Source: JABSOG01 sp041583135 (GTDB lineage: Bacteria > Pseudomonadota > Gammaproteobacteria > Enterobacterales > Alteromonadaceae). Taken from it: a stretch of DNA of 60,730 bases. The notes under the pieces are model-generated. The model saw nothing but the letters and a program-made list of their open reading frames with translations, was not told the DNA's origin and did no database searches. Positions 25,496-34,559 of the stretch are shown piece by piece. Each line of letters opens with the position of its first letter. Position 1 is the stretch's first letter. Where the stretch lies: assembly GCA_041583135.1 (NCBI GenBank), contig JBFHGJ010000026.1:1-60730 (forward strand). The letters run 5' to 3'. A program made the position numbers and the translations under genes.

Positions 25496-26953
25496 ATGAA
25501 GCTGATAGTTAAGCTGCATCCTGAAATTTCCATCAAAAGTCGTTCGGTCAGAAAACGTTTCACCAAACTGCTTGAATCCAATATCCGCATTGCCCTAAGA
25601 CGTATCCACGACGAAGTCAAAGTGCAAAACCTTTACGACAAGCTGGTCGTCAATCCCGCAGATGCCACCGAAAAACAGTGCCAAGAGATCATTGATGTTC
25701 TCACTCGTACCCCAGGCATTGTGCAATTCAATTATGTTGAAGAATATCGTTTCACCACAATTGATGACATTTACCAACAAGTTTTTGCCATATACCGTGA
25801 ACAGCTCGAAGGTAAAACCTTCTGCGTGCGCGTCAAAAGGGTGGGCAACCACGACTTCTCATCACGAGATGTCGAGCAATATGTCGGTGGTGGTTTAAAT
25901 CAAAACATCGAATCCGCTCGGGTGAAGCTGAAAAACCCGCAAATGACCGTCAGAATTGAGATCAAAGATGACCTGGTTTATATCATCAAGCAAAACTACC
26001 GAGGTATCGGTGGCTTCCCTTTGCCGACTCAAGAAGACGTATTGTCGCTGATCTCAGGTGGTTTTGACTCTGGCGTTGCCAGCTATATGATGATCCGCAA
26101 AGGGGCTAGAACCCACTATTGCTTTTTCAATCTAGGTGGTGCGTCCCACGAGATTGGCGTTAAGCAGGTGGCCTATTACTTGTGGCAGCGCTTTGGTTCG
26201 ACCCATAAGGTGAAGTTTGTCACGGTTGACTTTGAACCGGTGGTGGCTGAGATCTTAGAGAACATCGAAAACAGCCAAATGGGGGTGGTGCTCAAGCGCA
26301 TGATGATGCGCGCTGCGTCCAAAGTGGCAGAGCGTCTAAATATTGCCGCTTTGGTCACCGGCGAGAGCCTAGGGCAGGTATCGAGCCAGACGTTGGCTAA
26401 CTTGAATGTGATAGACCGAGTGACGCCGACGCTAATCTTAAGGCCGCTTATACAGCACGATAAGCAGGAGATCATCGACATCGCGACGCAAATCGGCACC
26501 GAAGATTTTGCCAAAACCATGCCTGAGTATTGTGGCGTTATTTCGAAAAAGCCGACGGTAAAAGCCAACTTGCAACGCATTGAGCAAGAAGAACAAAACT
26601 TTGATTTTGAGGTGTTGACCCGGGTGGTAGAAAACGCCGAAGTTATCGACATCCGCAAGATTGAAGAACAGGCGCAAGCCGAGGTGGCACAAGTCGAATC
26701 GATATCGGCCATTTCAGCCAATGATGTGGTTATCGATATTCGAAGCCCGGAAGAAGAAGATGAAAGTCCGTTAGATATCGAAGGGGTCGAGGTGATTCAC
26801 TTACCGTTTTATCGTTTATCTGGCGCCTTTGGCGATTTGGATCAGACAAAGAACTACCTGTTGTATTGTGACCGTGGCGTCATGAGTAAGCTACAGGCAC
26901 TGCTGTTGCACGAAAGTGGTTTCAACAATGTTCAGGTTTATCGCAAACCTTAA
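25496..26953 (+). CDS. thiI: tRNA 4-thiouridine synthase / sulfur carrier ThiI
   Basis: ThiI makes 4-thiouridine at tRNA position 8 and supplies sulfur for the thiamine thiazole. 485 residues: N-terminal ferredoxin-like and THUMP region (KLHPEISIKSRSVRKRF), PP-loop ATPase LISGGFDSGVASY near residue 185, and the C-terminal rhodanese-like domain with the persulfide Cys in LLYCDRGVM. The partner Cys in MPEYCGVISKKPTV is present, so it is the long, fully active gammaproteobacterial form. The ATG at 25496 gives the familiar MKLIVKLHPE start. Confidence 0.97.
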   Translation: MKLIVKLHPEISIKSRSVRKRFTKLLESNIRIALRRIHDEVKVQNLYDKLVVNPADATEKQCQEIIDVLTRTPGIVQFNYVEEYRFTTIDDIYQQVFAIYREQLEGKTFCVRVKRVGNHDFSSRDVEQYVGGGLNQNIESARVKLKNPQMTVRIEIKDDLVYIIKQNYRGIGGFPLPTQEDVLSLISGGFDSGVASYMMIRKGARTHYCFFNLGGASHEIGVKQVAYYLWQRFGSTHKVKFVTVDFEPVVAEILENIENSQMGVVLKRMMMRAASKVAERLNIAALVTGESLGQVSSQTLANLNVIDRVTPTLILRPLIQHDKQEIIDIATQIGTEDFAKTMPEYCGVISKKPTVKANLQRIEQEEQNFDFEVLTRVVENAEVIDIRKIEEQAQAEVAQVESISAISANDVVIDIRSPEEEDESPLDIEGVEVIHLPFYRLSGAFGDLDQTKNYLLYCDRGVMSKLQALLLHESGFNNVQVYRKP

Positions 26954-26984
26954 GCGGTCTTGCGCTAAGCTTTGAAAAGCGCGG

Positions 26985-27005
26985 CGTTCGCGTGTGTGGC
27001 GAACG
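26985..27005 (+). terminator. GC-rich stem-loop between thiI and oadG
   Basis: CGTTCGC and GCGAACG pair around GTGTGTG. It lies between the thiI stop and oadG start. No T-run follows, so it may attenuate rather than end transcription. Confidence 0.35.
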
Positions 27006-27036
27006 TCATCATTTGATTGACCAACTTGGAGCGAGT

Positions 27037-27291
27037 ATGGAAATAACCGACCTATTGGTAAGATCTGGCCAGTTGATGGCTGTGGGTATGCTGGTGGTAT
27101 TCGGCTTTTTGAGTATTTTGGTGTTTTGTACCAAACTACTCTCAAGCCTAGTGCTGAAATACCAGCCGCTTGCACCAGAGCCGGCAGCAGAATTACCAGC
27201 GAGTGAGGGGCAAATCAGCCCACAAACGGTTGCCGCCATATCAGCAGCCATTGTTCAGTACCGTAAAGACAAAACCAATACCGGAGAATAA
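27037..27291 (+). CDS. oadG: oxaloacetate decarboxylase gamma subunit
   Basis: The small membrane-anchored assembly subunit of the sodium-pumping oxaloacetate decarboxylase. 84 residues with one membrane helix (LMAVGMLVVFGFLSILVF) and an Ala/Pro-rich linker, ending in a polar tail (AIVQYRKDKTNTGE). The ATG at 27037 has GGAG upstream and matches family length; an earlier in-frame start is rejected. It precedes oadA by 4 bp. Confidence 0.92.
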   Translation: MEITDLLVRSGQLMAVGMLVVFGFLSILVFCTKLLSSLVLKYQPLAPEPAAELPASEGQISPQTVAAISAAIVQYRKDKTNTGE

Positions 27292-27295
27292 GAAT

Positions 27296-29086
27296 ATGTC
27301 TAATCCATTAAAACTGACAGAAGTGGTACTTCGCGACGCACATCAGTCTTTATTGGCGACACGTCTTCGGATTGAAGATATGTTGCCGATTGCGAGCAAG
27401 CTCGACAAGATGGGGTATTGGTCAATTGAATCTTGGGGGGGAGCAACCTTTGACGCCTGTATCCGATATCTCGGTGAGGATCCTTGGGAGCGCATTCGGG
27501 CATTCAAACAAGCGATGCCCAATACCAAGCAACAAATGTTGCTACGTGGCCAAAACCTGCTTGGCTATCGTCATTATGCCGACGATGTGGTAGAAAAATT
27601 TGTTGAAAGAGCCCACATCAGCGGCGTTGACGTTTTTCGTATCTTCGATGCGATGAACGATATTCGCAACCTGCAAACGGCTGTAGCCGCAGCGGTTAAG
27701 GTCGGCGCCCATGCACAAGGCACCATGTCTTATACCGTCAGTCCGGTTCACACCATCGATATGTGGCTCGATATGGCCAAACAGCTTGAAGATATGGGCT
27801 GTCATTCCATCTGTATCAAAGACATGGCAGGCTTGCTAAAACCGCATGTTGCGTTTGAGTTGGTGTCTAGACTCAAAGAAAACATTCGCTTGCCAATTGC
27901 ACTGCACAGTCATGCCACCACCGGCTTGAGTGTTGCGACTTGTCAGCGTGCGATTGATGCCGGTATCGATATGCTCGATGGCGCCATTTCATCGATGAGT
28001 ATGACCTATGGCCATAGTGCCACCGAAACCTTGATAGCCTTGGTGGAAGGTACTGAGCGTGATACTGGAATTGAACTCCCTAAGCTGGATGAAGTTGCCG
28101 CGTATTTCCGTGATGTAAGGGCCAAATATGCCCAGTTTGAAGGGTCTTTAAAAGGCATTGATGCCCGCATTTTGACCGCCCAGGTACCCGGTGGCATGTT
28201 GACCAATATGGAAAGCCAACTCAAAGAGCAGGGCGCAGCGGACAAACTCGACGCGGTACTCAATGAGATCCCTAAAGTCCGGGAAGATTTAGGCTACATT
28301 CCACTGGTAACCCCGACGTCGCAAATCGTTGGTACTCAGGCCGTGTTCAACGTGATCCACGGTGAGCGTTATAAATCCATCACCAAAGAAACCGCAGGCG
28401 TACTCAAAGGCGAATACGGTGCAACGGCGGCACCGGTCAATAAAGCCTTACAAGAAAGAGTGCTTGAAGGTGCTGAACCGATTACGTGTCGCCCCGCTGA
28501 CATGCTCAGCCCTGAGGTTGATAAGCTCAGCGCGGAACTCAACGAGTTGGTTAAAGGCACCGAGGTGAAATTGGCGGAAAACGTCATTGATGACGTGCTG
28601 ACTTATGCGCTGTTTCCACAGGTTGGCTGGAAGTTCTTACGCAATCGCGGTAATGCCGATGCCTTTGAAAAGGCGCCGTCAAAAGACGATTGTGCACCTG
28701 TGGCCAATCAAGCAACGGCTGCGGTCAGTGGCGCCCCAGAGAAATATTCTGTTGCTGTCGATGGTCAGGTGTATAACGTTGTGGTTGCCCCCGATGGCCA
28801 ATTGAGCGATGTTCAGCTTAGTGGCGCCGGTAGTGCGCCAAGCGCAGCGACTCAAGCCGTGCAAGGCGGCGCAGCACAGTCGTTAAAAGCGCCGCTGGCG
28901 GGCAATATCTTTAAGGTCAATGTCAAACCCGGCGATAAAATCGAATCGGGTCAAGTGGTCGTGATCTTAGAAGCGATGAAGATGGAAACCGAAGTGCGTG
29001 CCAATGCTAGCGGTCAAGTCACCTCGATAGATGTCAAAGAGGGCGATAGCGTTAAAGTCGGTCAATCACTGTTGCGCTTTGCCTAG
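27296..29086 (+). CDS. oadA: oxaloacetate decarboxylase alpha subunit (biotin carboxyl carrier)
   Basis: The cytoplasmic carboxyltransferase subunit that moves CO2 from oxaloacetate to biotin. 596 residues: carboxyltransferase TIM barrel (LTEVVLRDAHQSLLATR, ESWGGATFDACIRYL, HSHATTGL metal site), a linker rich in Ala/Gln, and a C-terminal biotinyl domain with the EAMKMETE site whose Lys carries biotin. The carboxyl-biotin is decarboxylated by OadB, pumping Na+ out. It lies between oadG and oadB, the standard order. Confidence 0.97.
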   Translation: MSNPLKLTEVVLRDAHQSLLATRLRIEDMLPIASKLDKMGYWSIESWGGATFDACIRYLGEDPWERIRAFKQAMPNTKQQMLLRGQNLLGYRHYADDVVEKFVERAHISGVDVFRIFDAMNDIRNLQTAVAAAVKVGAHAQGTMSYTVSPVHTIDMWLDMAKQLEDMGCHSICIKDMAGLLKPHVAFELVSRLKENIRLPIALHSHATTGLSVATCQRAIDAGIDMLDGAISSMSMTYGHSATETLIALVEGTERDTGIELPKLDEVAAYFRDVRAKYAQFEGSLKGIDARILTAQVPGGMLTNMESQLKEQGAADKLDAVLNEIPKVREDLGYIPLVTPTSQIVGTQAVFNVIHGERYKSITKETAGVLKGEYGATAAPVNKALQERVLEGAEPITCRPADMLSPEVDKLSAELNELVKGTEVKLAENVIDDVLTYALFPQVGWKFLRNRGNADAFEKAPSKDDCAPVANQATAAVSGAPEKYSVAVDGQVYNVVVAPDGQLSDVQLSGAGSAPSAATQAVQGGAAQSLKAPLAGNIFKVNVKPGDKIESGQVVVILEAMKMETEVRANASGQVTSIDVKEGDSVKVGQSLLRFA

Positions 29087-29094
29087 GAGTTGAC

Positions 29095-30225
29095 ATGGAT
29101 GGATTAATGACGTTATGGCAGTCCACCGGACTTGCCAACTTTGCGCTTGGGCAAGTCTTGATGATGGCAGTCGGCGGTTTGCTGCTCTACCTTGCCATTG
29201 CTAAGAACTTTGAGCCTTTATTGCTGGTGCCGATTGGGTTTGGTGCGATTTTGACAAACATTCCCGGTGGCGGATTTACCGAAGTCGGTGGGATGTTGTA
29301 TTACATCTACGAAGCCGGTATTTCAACTGGGGTTTTCCCGCTCATCATCTTTATGGGGGTCGGTGCGATGACCGACTTTGGCGCGCTCATCGCCAATCCC
29401 AAGATGCTGCTGCTGGGAGCGGCGGCGCAGTTTGGTATTTTTGCCACACTGTTTGGCGCCATTGCCCTTAACTTTGTGCCGGGTTTTGAGTTTAGCCTAC
29501 AAGACGCTTCGGCCATTGCCATTATCGGTGGTGCCGACGGCCCGACGGCGATATTCCTTGCCTCAAAGCTGGCCCCTGAACTGTTGGGGGCAATTGCCGT
29601 GGCCGCTTATTCATATATGGCACTGGTGCCTATCATCCAGCCGCCGATCATGAAAGCCCTCACCAGTGAGCAAGAGCGGAATATAGAAATGGCGCAGCTG
29701 CGAGAAGTCAGTCGAACAGAGAAGATCCTATTTCCGCTGGCGGTATTGCTGTTGACCATTTTATTCTTGCCCGCTTCGACGCCTTTGGTGGGGATGTTTT
29801 GCTTGGGCAACCTGATGAAAGAGTGCGGTGTGGTTGAGCGCTTAAGTAAGACCGCTGCCAATGAGCTTATCAACATTGTGACCATTTTCTTGGGCCTTGG
29901 GGTTGGTTCAAAGTTAAGCGCTGAGAAGTTCTTAACCTTTGAAACCTTGGGCATTTTGGGGCTGGGCGCCATTGCCTTTAGTATTGGTACTGCTTCAGGT
30001 GTGATCATGGCTAAGATAATGAATCGGTTCAGCAGCGACAACATCAATCCGCTGATTGGCGCCGCTGGCGTATCGGCAGTGCCGATGGCGGCAAGGGTTG
30101 TAAATAAGGTGGGCCTACAGGCTAACCCGCACAACTTCTTGTTGATGCACGCAATGGGGCCAAATGTCGCAGGCGTACTCGGCTCAGCAGTCGCTGCCGG
30201 TATCTTGCTGGCATTGGTGGGATAG
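29095..30225 (+). CDS. oadB: oxaloacetate decarboxylase beta subunit (Na+ pump)
   Basis: The integral membrane subunit that couples carboxybiotin decarboxylation to Na+ export. 376 residues, mostly hydrophobic, about nine or more helices. The conserved Na+-binding regions are visible: GAMTDFGALIANP, IIGGADGPTAIFLAS and the C-terminal NPLIGAAGVSAVPMAARV. Its output supports Na+-driven systems such as PomAB and the NSS transporter in this window. Confidence 0.97.
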   Translation: MDGLMTLWQSTGLANFALGQVLMMAVGGLLLYLAIAKNFEPLLLVPIGFGAILTNIPGGGFTEVGGMLYYIYEAGISTGVFPLIIFMGVGAMTDFGALIANPKMLLLGAAAQFGIFATLFGAIALNFVPGFEFSLQDASAIAIIGGADGPTAIFLASKLAPELLGAIAVAAYSYMALVPIIQPPIMKALTSEQERNIEMAQLREVSRTEKILFPLAVLLLTILFLPASTPLVGMFCLGNLMKECGVVERLSKTAANELINIVTIFLGLGVGSKLSAEKFLTFETLGILGLGAIAFSIGTASGVIMAKIMNRFSSDNINPLIGAAGVSAVPMAARVVNKVGLQANPHNFLLMHAMGPNVAGVLGSAVAAGILLALVG

Positions 30226-30291
30226 TCTCGACCAACAGGCTAAAGCCAGCTTTAGCGATGGCACTGGGTTTGAGTGACCGTCGCTAGAGCT

Positions 30292-33200
30292 TCACAAATT
30301 AGGGCTTTGTGGCTGAGTACGTTGCCGCATCTGATATTGTTTTGGTGTCATCCCAAATTCTGCTTTAAAGCAGGTACCAAAATAAGATATGGAAGAAAAG
30401 CCAGTTTTTTCAACAATCTGACTTACTTGGAAACCTTCAGCCAACAGTTGTTGCGCTTGATTTAGCCGCTCGGAGCGAACGAAATCGGTAAAGTTATAGT
30501 CGGTCAACGCTGCCAGCTTTCTTTGCAGTTGGCGCTCGCTAACCGCCAATAGCCCGGCTGCTTTAGCACGGTTAAATCGCTCGTCACATAAATGCTCGTT
30601 TACCACGTTACTAAACCTCGCCAGAAATGCCGCATCTTTTTCATTTAGTGAGCAAGGTTGCTTGCTAGGGAACGGGGTTTGCCGATCGGCGGCGTAGCGC
30701 TTGGCTAAAATGCGGCGAATACTGAGTAAATTAAGTAACTTCGCCCTTAATTCTGCTTCGACGAAGGGCTTGGCTACAAAGTCGTCGATGTTGTGTCGCC
30801 ACCCCGAAATGCGGGTTTCTACATCGCTTTTGGCCGTTAACAGCAGTATGGGGATATGGCTGGTACGCTCGTCCGATTTTAACCGGCGACACACTTGCAG
30901 ACCATCGATATCCGGCATCATCAAATCACACATGACCAGATCGGGGATCTGTTCGGTGACCAAATTGATCCCTTCAATGCCAGCGCTAGCCGGTAAACAG
31001 TGAAACTCGTCACTTAAAATTTCAAACAGATATTCGCGCATGTCCTGATTGTCTTCGATGAGCACCAATTGAGGTTTTTGTTCAACAGTGCTCTGCAATT
31101 GAATGATTGGCTGTGGTGTATTAGTCGAGTTGTCGTTTTGCGCATCGAAGTGATCGTATAGGGTCGCTTTAGAAGGACCTGACAGAGTCATTTCGGCGTC
31201 TGGTGCGCTCGAGGCTTTGGCTGATGGCGCCAGCGGTAATGTTACACTAAAGCAACTGCCTCGTTTTAACGCACTGTTCAGTACAATATGTCCTTCGTTA
31301 ACTTCGACTAGCTGCTTGACCAAAGCCAGCCCAATACCGCTGCCGACAGCTGTGTTTTTGCCGCCGGATAGGTCGCGACTAAAGGGCTCAAAGATCCGCC
31401 GTTGCGCGTCTTGGTCTATACCATATCCACTATCGCAGACCTCTAAGGTAAATTGCTGCTCTTGATGGCTCACGGTGAGAACAATATTGCCGCCATTTGG
31501 CGTGTATTTGATGGCGTTGGACAGCAGATTTGCGGTTATGGTCTCTAAGGAATCGGCCACCAAGTCGGCATAACATTCAGCTTCGAAGTGGGTACTGACT
31601 GAGAGGTTTTTATCCAGCGCCAATGTCTCAAAACTTGAGATCACATACTTAATACAGCGGTTAACTTGGTAGCGACGCCTTTGTTGCGAATTGCTCGATT
31701 CCAGTTGAGCTAGTTGCAGCAGTTGTTCGACCATGTTCACTAGCAGCCGGGTATTGCGCTCGATAATGGTCAAATATTTGTGGTGAGTTTGGCTCAAGGT
31801 GGCTTTTAGCAATCGTTCGAGTGGCGACAAGATCAAGGTTAAAGGGGTGCGAAACTCGTGGGACATATTGGCAAACATTTGTCGCTTTTGCGATAGCAAC
31901 AAAGAGATAGTAGCATTTTTTTCAGACAACAATTGGTTGCTCTGGTTGAGCTCAAAAGTGCGTGCTTCAATGCCACGCTGCAACTGTGTGGCTCGGCGTT
32001 GGAGCGAGCGCGTCCGCCAGCGATAAAAAGCATAAATGCCAGCTAAGGCAATCATCAGGTAGCCTAGTTTGGCCGGTCCAGATAACCAAGGTGCAGGTTC
32101 GATGCGAAACTTGAGCTGTTGCTGTCCGGTTTGGCCATCAAGCTGGTTAATGGCCTTGACCTCAAGCCGATAGCGACCGGCAGGCAGAGTTGAAAAGGTC
32201 GCCGCTGGTAATTGTTTGGGGGCTGCAAGCCAGTCCTGCTGAAGACGTTCTATGCCTGCTAGGCGATAGAAGTAGGTTATGTGCTGAGCTTCTTGTAATG
32301 ACAAGGCGCCGAAGTGAATGGAAAACAGTTCATCGCGATGACTTAATACCAGTAACTGTTGAAGATATTCCATCGCTTGGGGCAGCGGCGAGTCGGCCGT
32401 TAGTGGCCGAGGCAAAACCTTGCGGTTAAACAGGCTTAAGTCACTAAAGTAAACTTGCGGCGGTGGCAGCTTTTCGTCAAAGATGTCTTGCGCTAAGGTA
32501 ATAAAGCGATTTTGCGAACCGATAAGCAGTTGTCCGTCAAACCAGCCTAATGAGCCGCGATACAGTCGTGTGAGCGGCAAAAAGTGTTGACGACAACTTA
32601 AGCATTGTTTGTCTTTGCCATCGAAATGATAAAGCTTGTCTTTGTCGTGAAAGAACACGCCGCCGTTATTGTCGCTGATCAGGCCAAACGGTGCACTGGC
32701 ACTATTATCTTGAGGGATGAGTGCTTGTGTATTCGGCTCATAGCGTACCAGTCCTAGGCGGTCAGTGCCTAACCAAATATGACTGCCATCGTTTAAGGCA
32801 CTATAGATAGTACCGGTGTTAAGTTGCAGTGTGGTTAAACTACCGTTAGTCTTGTCGAATAAATAAAGACTGTCGTCCATAAAGCCACTGAGTAGCCATT
32901 GATCTTCATCTTGTTCGGTTAGGGTTGTTGGGTTTATGCTGACTGGAAAGCGTACCAAAGCATCGGTTGTACGGTCATAATAGAACAGGTGGCGGGCCTG
33001 ATGGTTCTGAAAGTCAAACGTCGCCCCCCATAATTGCTGATGACTGTCGATACTGAGTAACAGAACTGAATTGGCGGTTTGCTGCTGTCCTTGTGCTAAC
33101 GAATAGCGCTTGCGTTGCGCGAGGTTGAGATCATAACGTACTAGACCGCCTGCTAACATACCCAGCCACAGTTGCTTGTCTTTGGTCGCGGTCAACGTCA

Positions 33201-34404
33201 AGATCTCATGATCGAAGCGGGCAACCTCGCTAACCTCGTGTTGGCTACGATGCCAGCGGTAAAGGACTTTTCCGCAGCCAAAGTAAACCGATGGCTCAAT
33301 TGCTGCCATACCAACGGGATTACACTCTTGTTGCGTGTCAATCGGCCAATGCTTAATGTGGCGCTCCGCCGTGGTACTGACACTCACACCGGCTTCTGTC
33401 GAAACCCACAGAGATTGCTGTGAGTCTACCAATAGATGATTGACCTCTTGAGTGTTCAGCGAAAAGTCATCAGGGCCTGAGTAGGGCGTTACTTGCCGAG
33501 TTTGGCGGTTAAATAGCAATACGCCGTGAGATAGCGAGCCGAGCCATAAATGGGTTTGGTCGCGCTCGGCAAATGCTGAGATTAATTGGTCGTATCCCGT
33601 TGGTTGGCCGGTTGAAATGGGAAAGATCTCAAATCGATTGCGGGACTCGTCGAAGCGGGCGATACCTGCGGTTGTGCCAAACCACAGTTGTTGCTCAGCG
33701 TCTTCAAAGACCGATAAGATGCCATTGCTGGCCAGTGTGCCATCATGCATGGTGTAGTGGTTTGGTTCTTGGGTTGGTGAGAAGCGAAAGAGTCCTTGGT
33801 TTTCACTGATCAGCCAAACCCGCATACGGCTATCGACAAAAATTCGTTTAATGTGTATATCCGGTGGGATGGTATGGCCATAGAGTTGTGTGAGTCGTTG
33901 CCATTGACCAGATGGGTTTTCCAAACGAGCCAGCTGAGTTTTGCCTGCTAACCACAGCGCGCCATCACGGTCCTTGACCAAACTGATCGCCGGGCCATCC
34001 ATACCGAGTTCCGCCAGTGTGAATTGTTGTAGCTGCCGAGTTCGCTGGCGGTATTTGAAGAGCCCTTGCTCTGCACTCATGAGCCAAAGCTGCTGATTGT
34101 CGTCTATAACCATGGATTCGATTCGTGGGGGTTTTGCCCCTTTAAGAAATTGCTGGGTGAAGTCGATGGCTAAGGTTTGACTGCCATCGAAACGCAATAC
34201 GCCATTGTCGCCGACCAGCCATATAAACCCTCGTTCATCCTGCAATGTTTGTCGCGCGCGACCAAGTTCAATCTGGTTTAATTTCCGGTAGTTGGCAAAA
34301 ATGCCGCCAGCAGGGGCGAGTTCGCGCTGCTCGCCTTTGGCAAAAGCGAACTCGGGTAACAATAGTAAGATCAGAATGAGACGAAAACAGATTGAGAGGC
34401 TCAT
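30292..34404 (-). CDS. hybrid two-component sensor/regulator (propeller-HisKA-HATPase-REC-AraC)
   Basis: A 1370-residue one-protein signalling system. After a signal peptide (ILILLLLPEFAFA) come two propeller-like halves rich in LWLG/LWFGT/WVSTEAGV signatures (about residues 40-680), a Y_Y_Y domain, one membrane helix near 780, and a kinase with the phospho-His in FANMSHEFRTPLTLI (near 850) and ATP-binding blocks (LLSNAIKYT, GYGIDQDAQRRIFEPF, GSGIGLALVK). A receiver domain follows with Asp in VMCDLMMPDIDG (near 1160) and Lys in VAKPF, then an AraC-type HTH (about 1265-1365). All phosphotransfer residues are intact. The start at 34404 is the first Met before the signal peptide. It stands next to a secreted subtilase and upstream of pldA, which may be targets. 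Confidence 0.93.
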   Translation of the reverse strand: MSLSICFRLILILLLLPEFAFAKGEQRELAPAGGIFANYRKLNQIELGRARQTLQDERGFIWLVGDNGVLRFDGSQTLAIDFTQQFLKGAKPPRIESMVIDDNQQLWLMSAEQGLFKYRQRTRQLQQFTLAELGMDGPAISLVKDRDGALWLAGKTQLARLENPSGQWQRLTQLYGHTIPPDIHIKRIFVDSRMRVWLISENQGLFRFSPTQEPNHYTMHDGTLASNGILSVFEDAEQQLWFGTTAGIARFDESRNRFEIFPISTGQPTGYDQLISAFAERDQTHLWLGSLSHGVLLFNRQTRQVTPYSGPDDFSLNTQEVNHLLVDSQQSLWVSTEAGVSVSTTAERHIKHWPIDTQQECNPVGMAAIEPSVYFGCGKVLYRWHRSQHEVSEVARFDHEILTLTATKDKQLWLGMLAGGLVRYDLNLAQRKRYSLAQGQQQTANSVLLLSIDSHQQLWGATFDFQNHQARHLFYYDRTTDALVRFPVSINPTTLTEQDEDQWLLSGFMDDSLYLFDKTNGSLTTLQLNTGTIYSALNDGSHIWLGTDRLGLVRYEPNTQALIPQDNSASAPFGLISDNNGGVFFHDKDKLYHFDGKDKQCLSCRQHFLPLTRLYRGSLGWFDGQLLIGSQNRFITLAQDIFDEKLPPPQVYFSDLSLFNRKVLPRPLTADSPLPQAMEYLQQLLVLSHRDELFSIHFGALSLQEAQHITYFYRLAGIERLQQDWLAAPKQLPAATFSTLPAGRYRLEVKAINQLDGQTGQQQLKFRIEPAPWLSGPAKLGYLMIALAGIYAFYRWRTRSLQRRATQLQRGIEARTFELNQSNQLLSEKNATISLLLSQKRQMFANMSHEFRTPLTLILSPLERLLKATLSQTHHKYLTIIERNTRLLVNMVEQLLQLAQLESSNSQQRRRYQVNRCIKYVISSFETLALDKNLSVSTHFEAECYADLVADSLETITANLLSNAIKYTPNGGNIVLTVSHQEQQFTLEVCDSGYGIDQDAQRRIFEPFSRDLSGGKNTAVGSGIGLALVKQLVEVNEGHIVLNSALKRGSCFSVTLPLAPSAKASSAPDAEMTLSGPSKATLYDHFDAQNDNSTNTPQPIIQLQSTVEQKPQLVLIEDNQDMREYLFEILSDEFHCLPASAGIEGINLVTEQIPDLVMCDLMMPDIDGLQVCRRLKSDERTSHIPILLLTAKSDVETRISGWRHNIDDFVAKPFVEAELRAKLLNLLSIRRILAKRYAADRQTPFPSKQPCSLNEKDAAFLARFSNVVNEHLCDERFNRAKAAGLLAVSERQLQRKLAALTDYNFTDFVRSERLNQAQQLLAEGFQVSQIVEKTGFSSISYFGTCFKAEFGMTPKQYQMRQRTQPQSPNL

Positions 34405-34513
34405 CGAAAAATACTCAATAATGGTGAGGGGTTCTGTGTGCTTAGTGTGCCAATCATAACATGTTACTGTCACCAAGGGCTTTGTTGCATTGATAAGCCG
34501 CCTATTGGTGAAT

Positions 34514-34533
34514 GCGGCACTAACAGGTGCCGC
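34514..34533. other. stem-loop between subtilase and hybrid sensor genes
   Basis: GCGGCAC and GTGCCGC pair around TAACAG, 27 bp past the end of the subtilase gene. No T-run follows on the minus strand, so it may stabilise the 3' end or be a weak terminator. Confidence 0.35.
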
Positions 34534-34559
34534 TGGTTGTTTGCCGACTTCAGTTAGGG

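Noticed and set aside
30239..30256. Terminator between oadB and the hybrid regulator gene
   Set aside because: GCTAAAGC-CA-GCTTTAGC is a perfect dyad but has only a 2-nt gap and no T-run on either strand.
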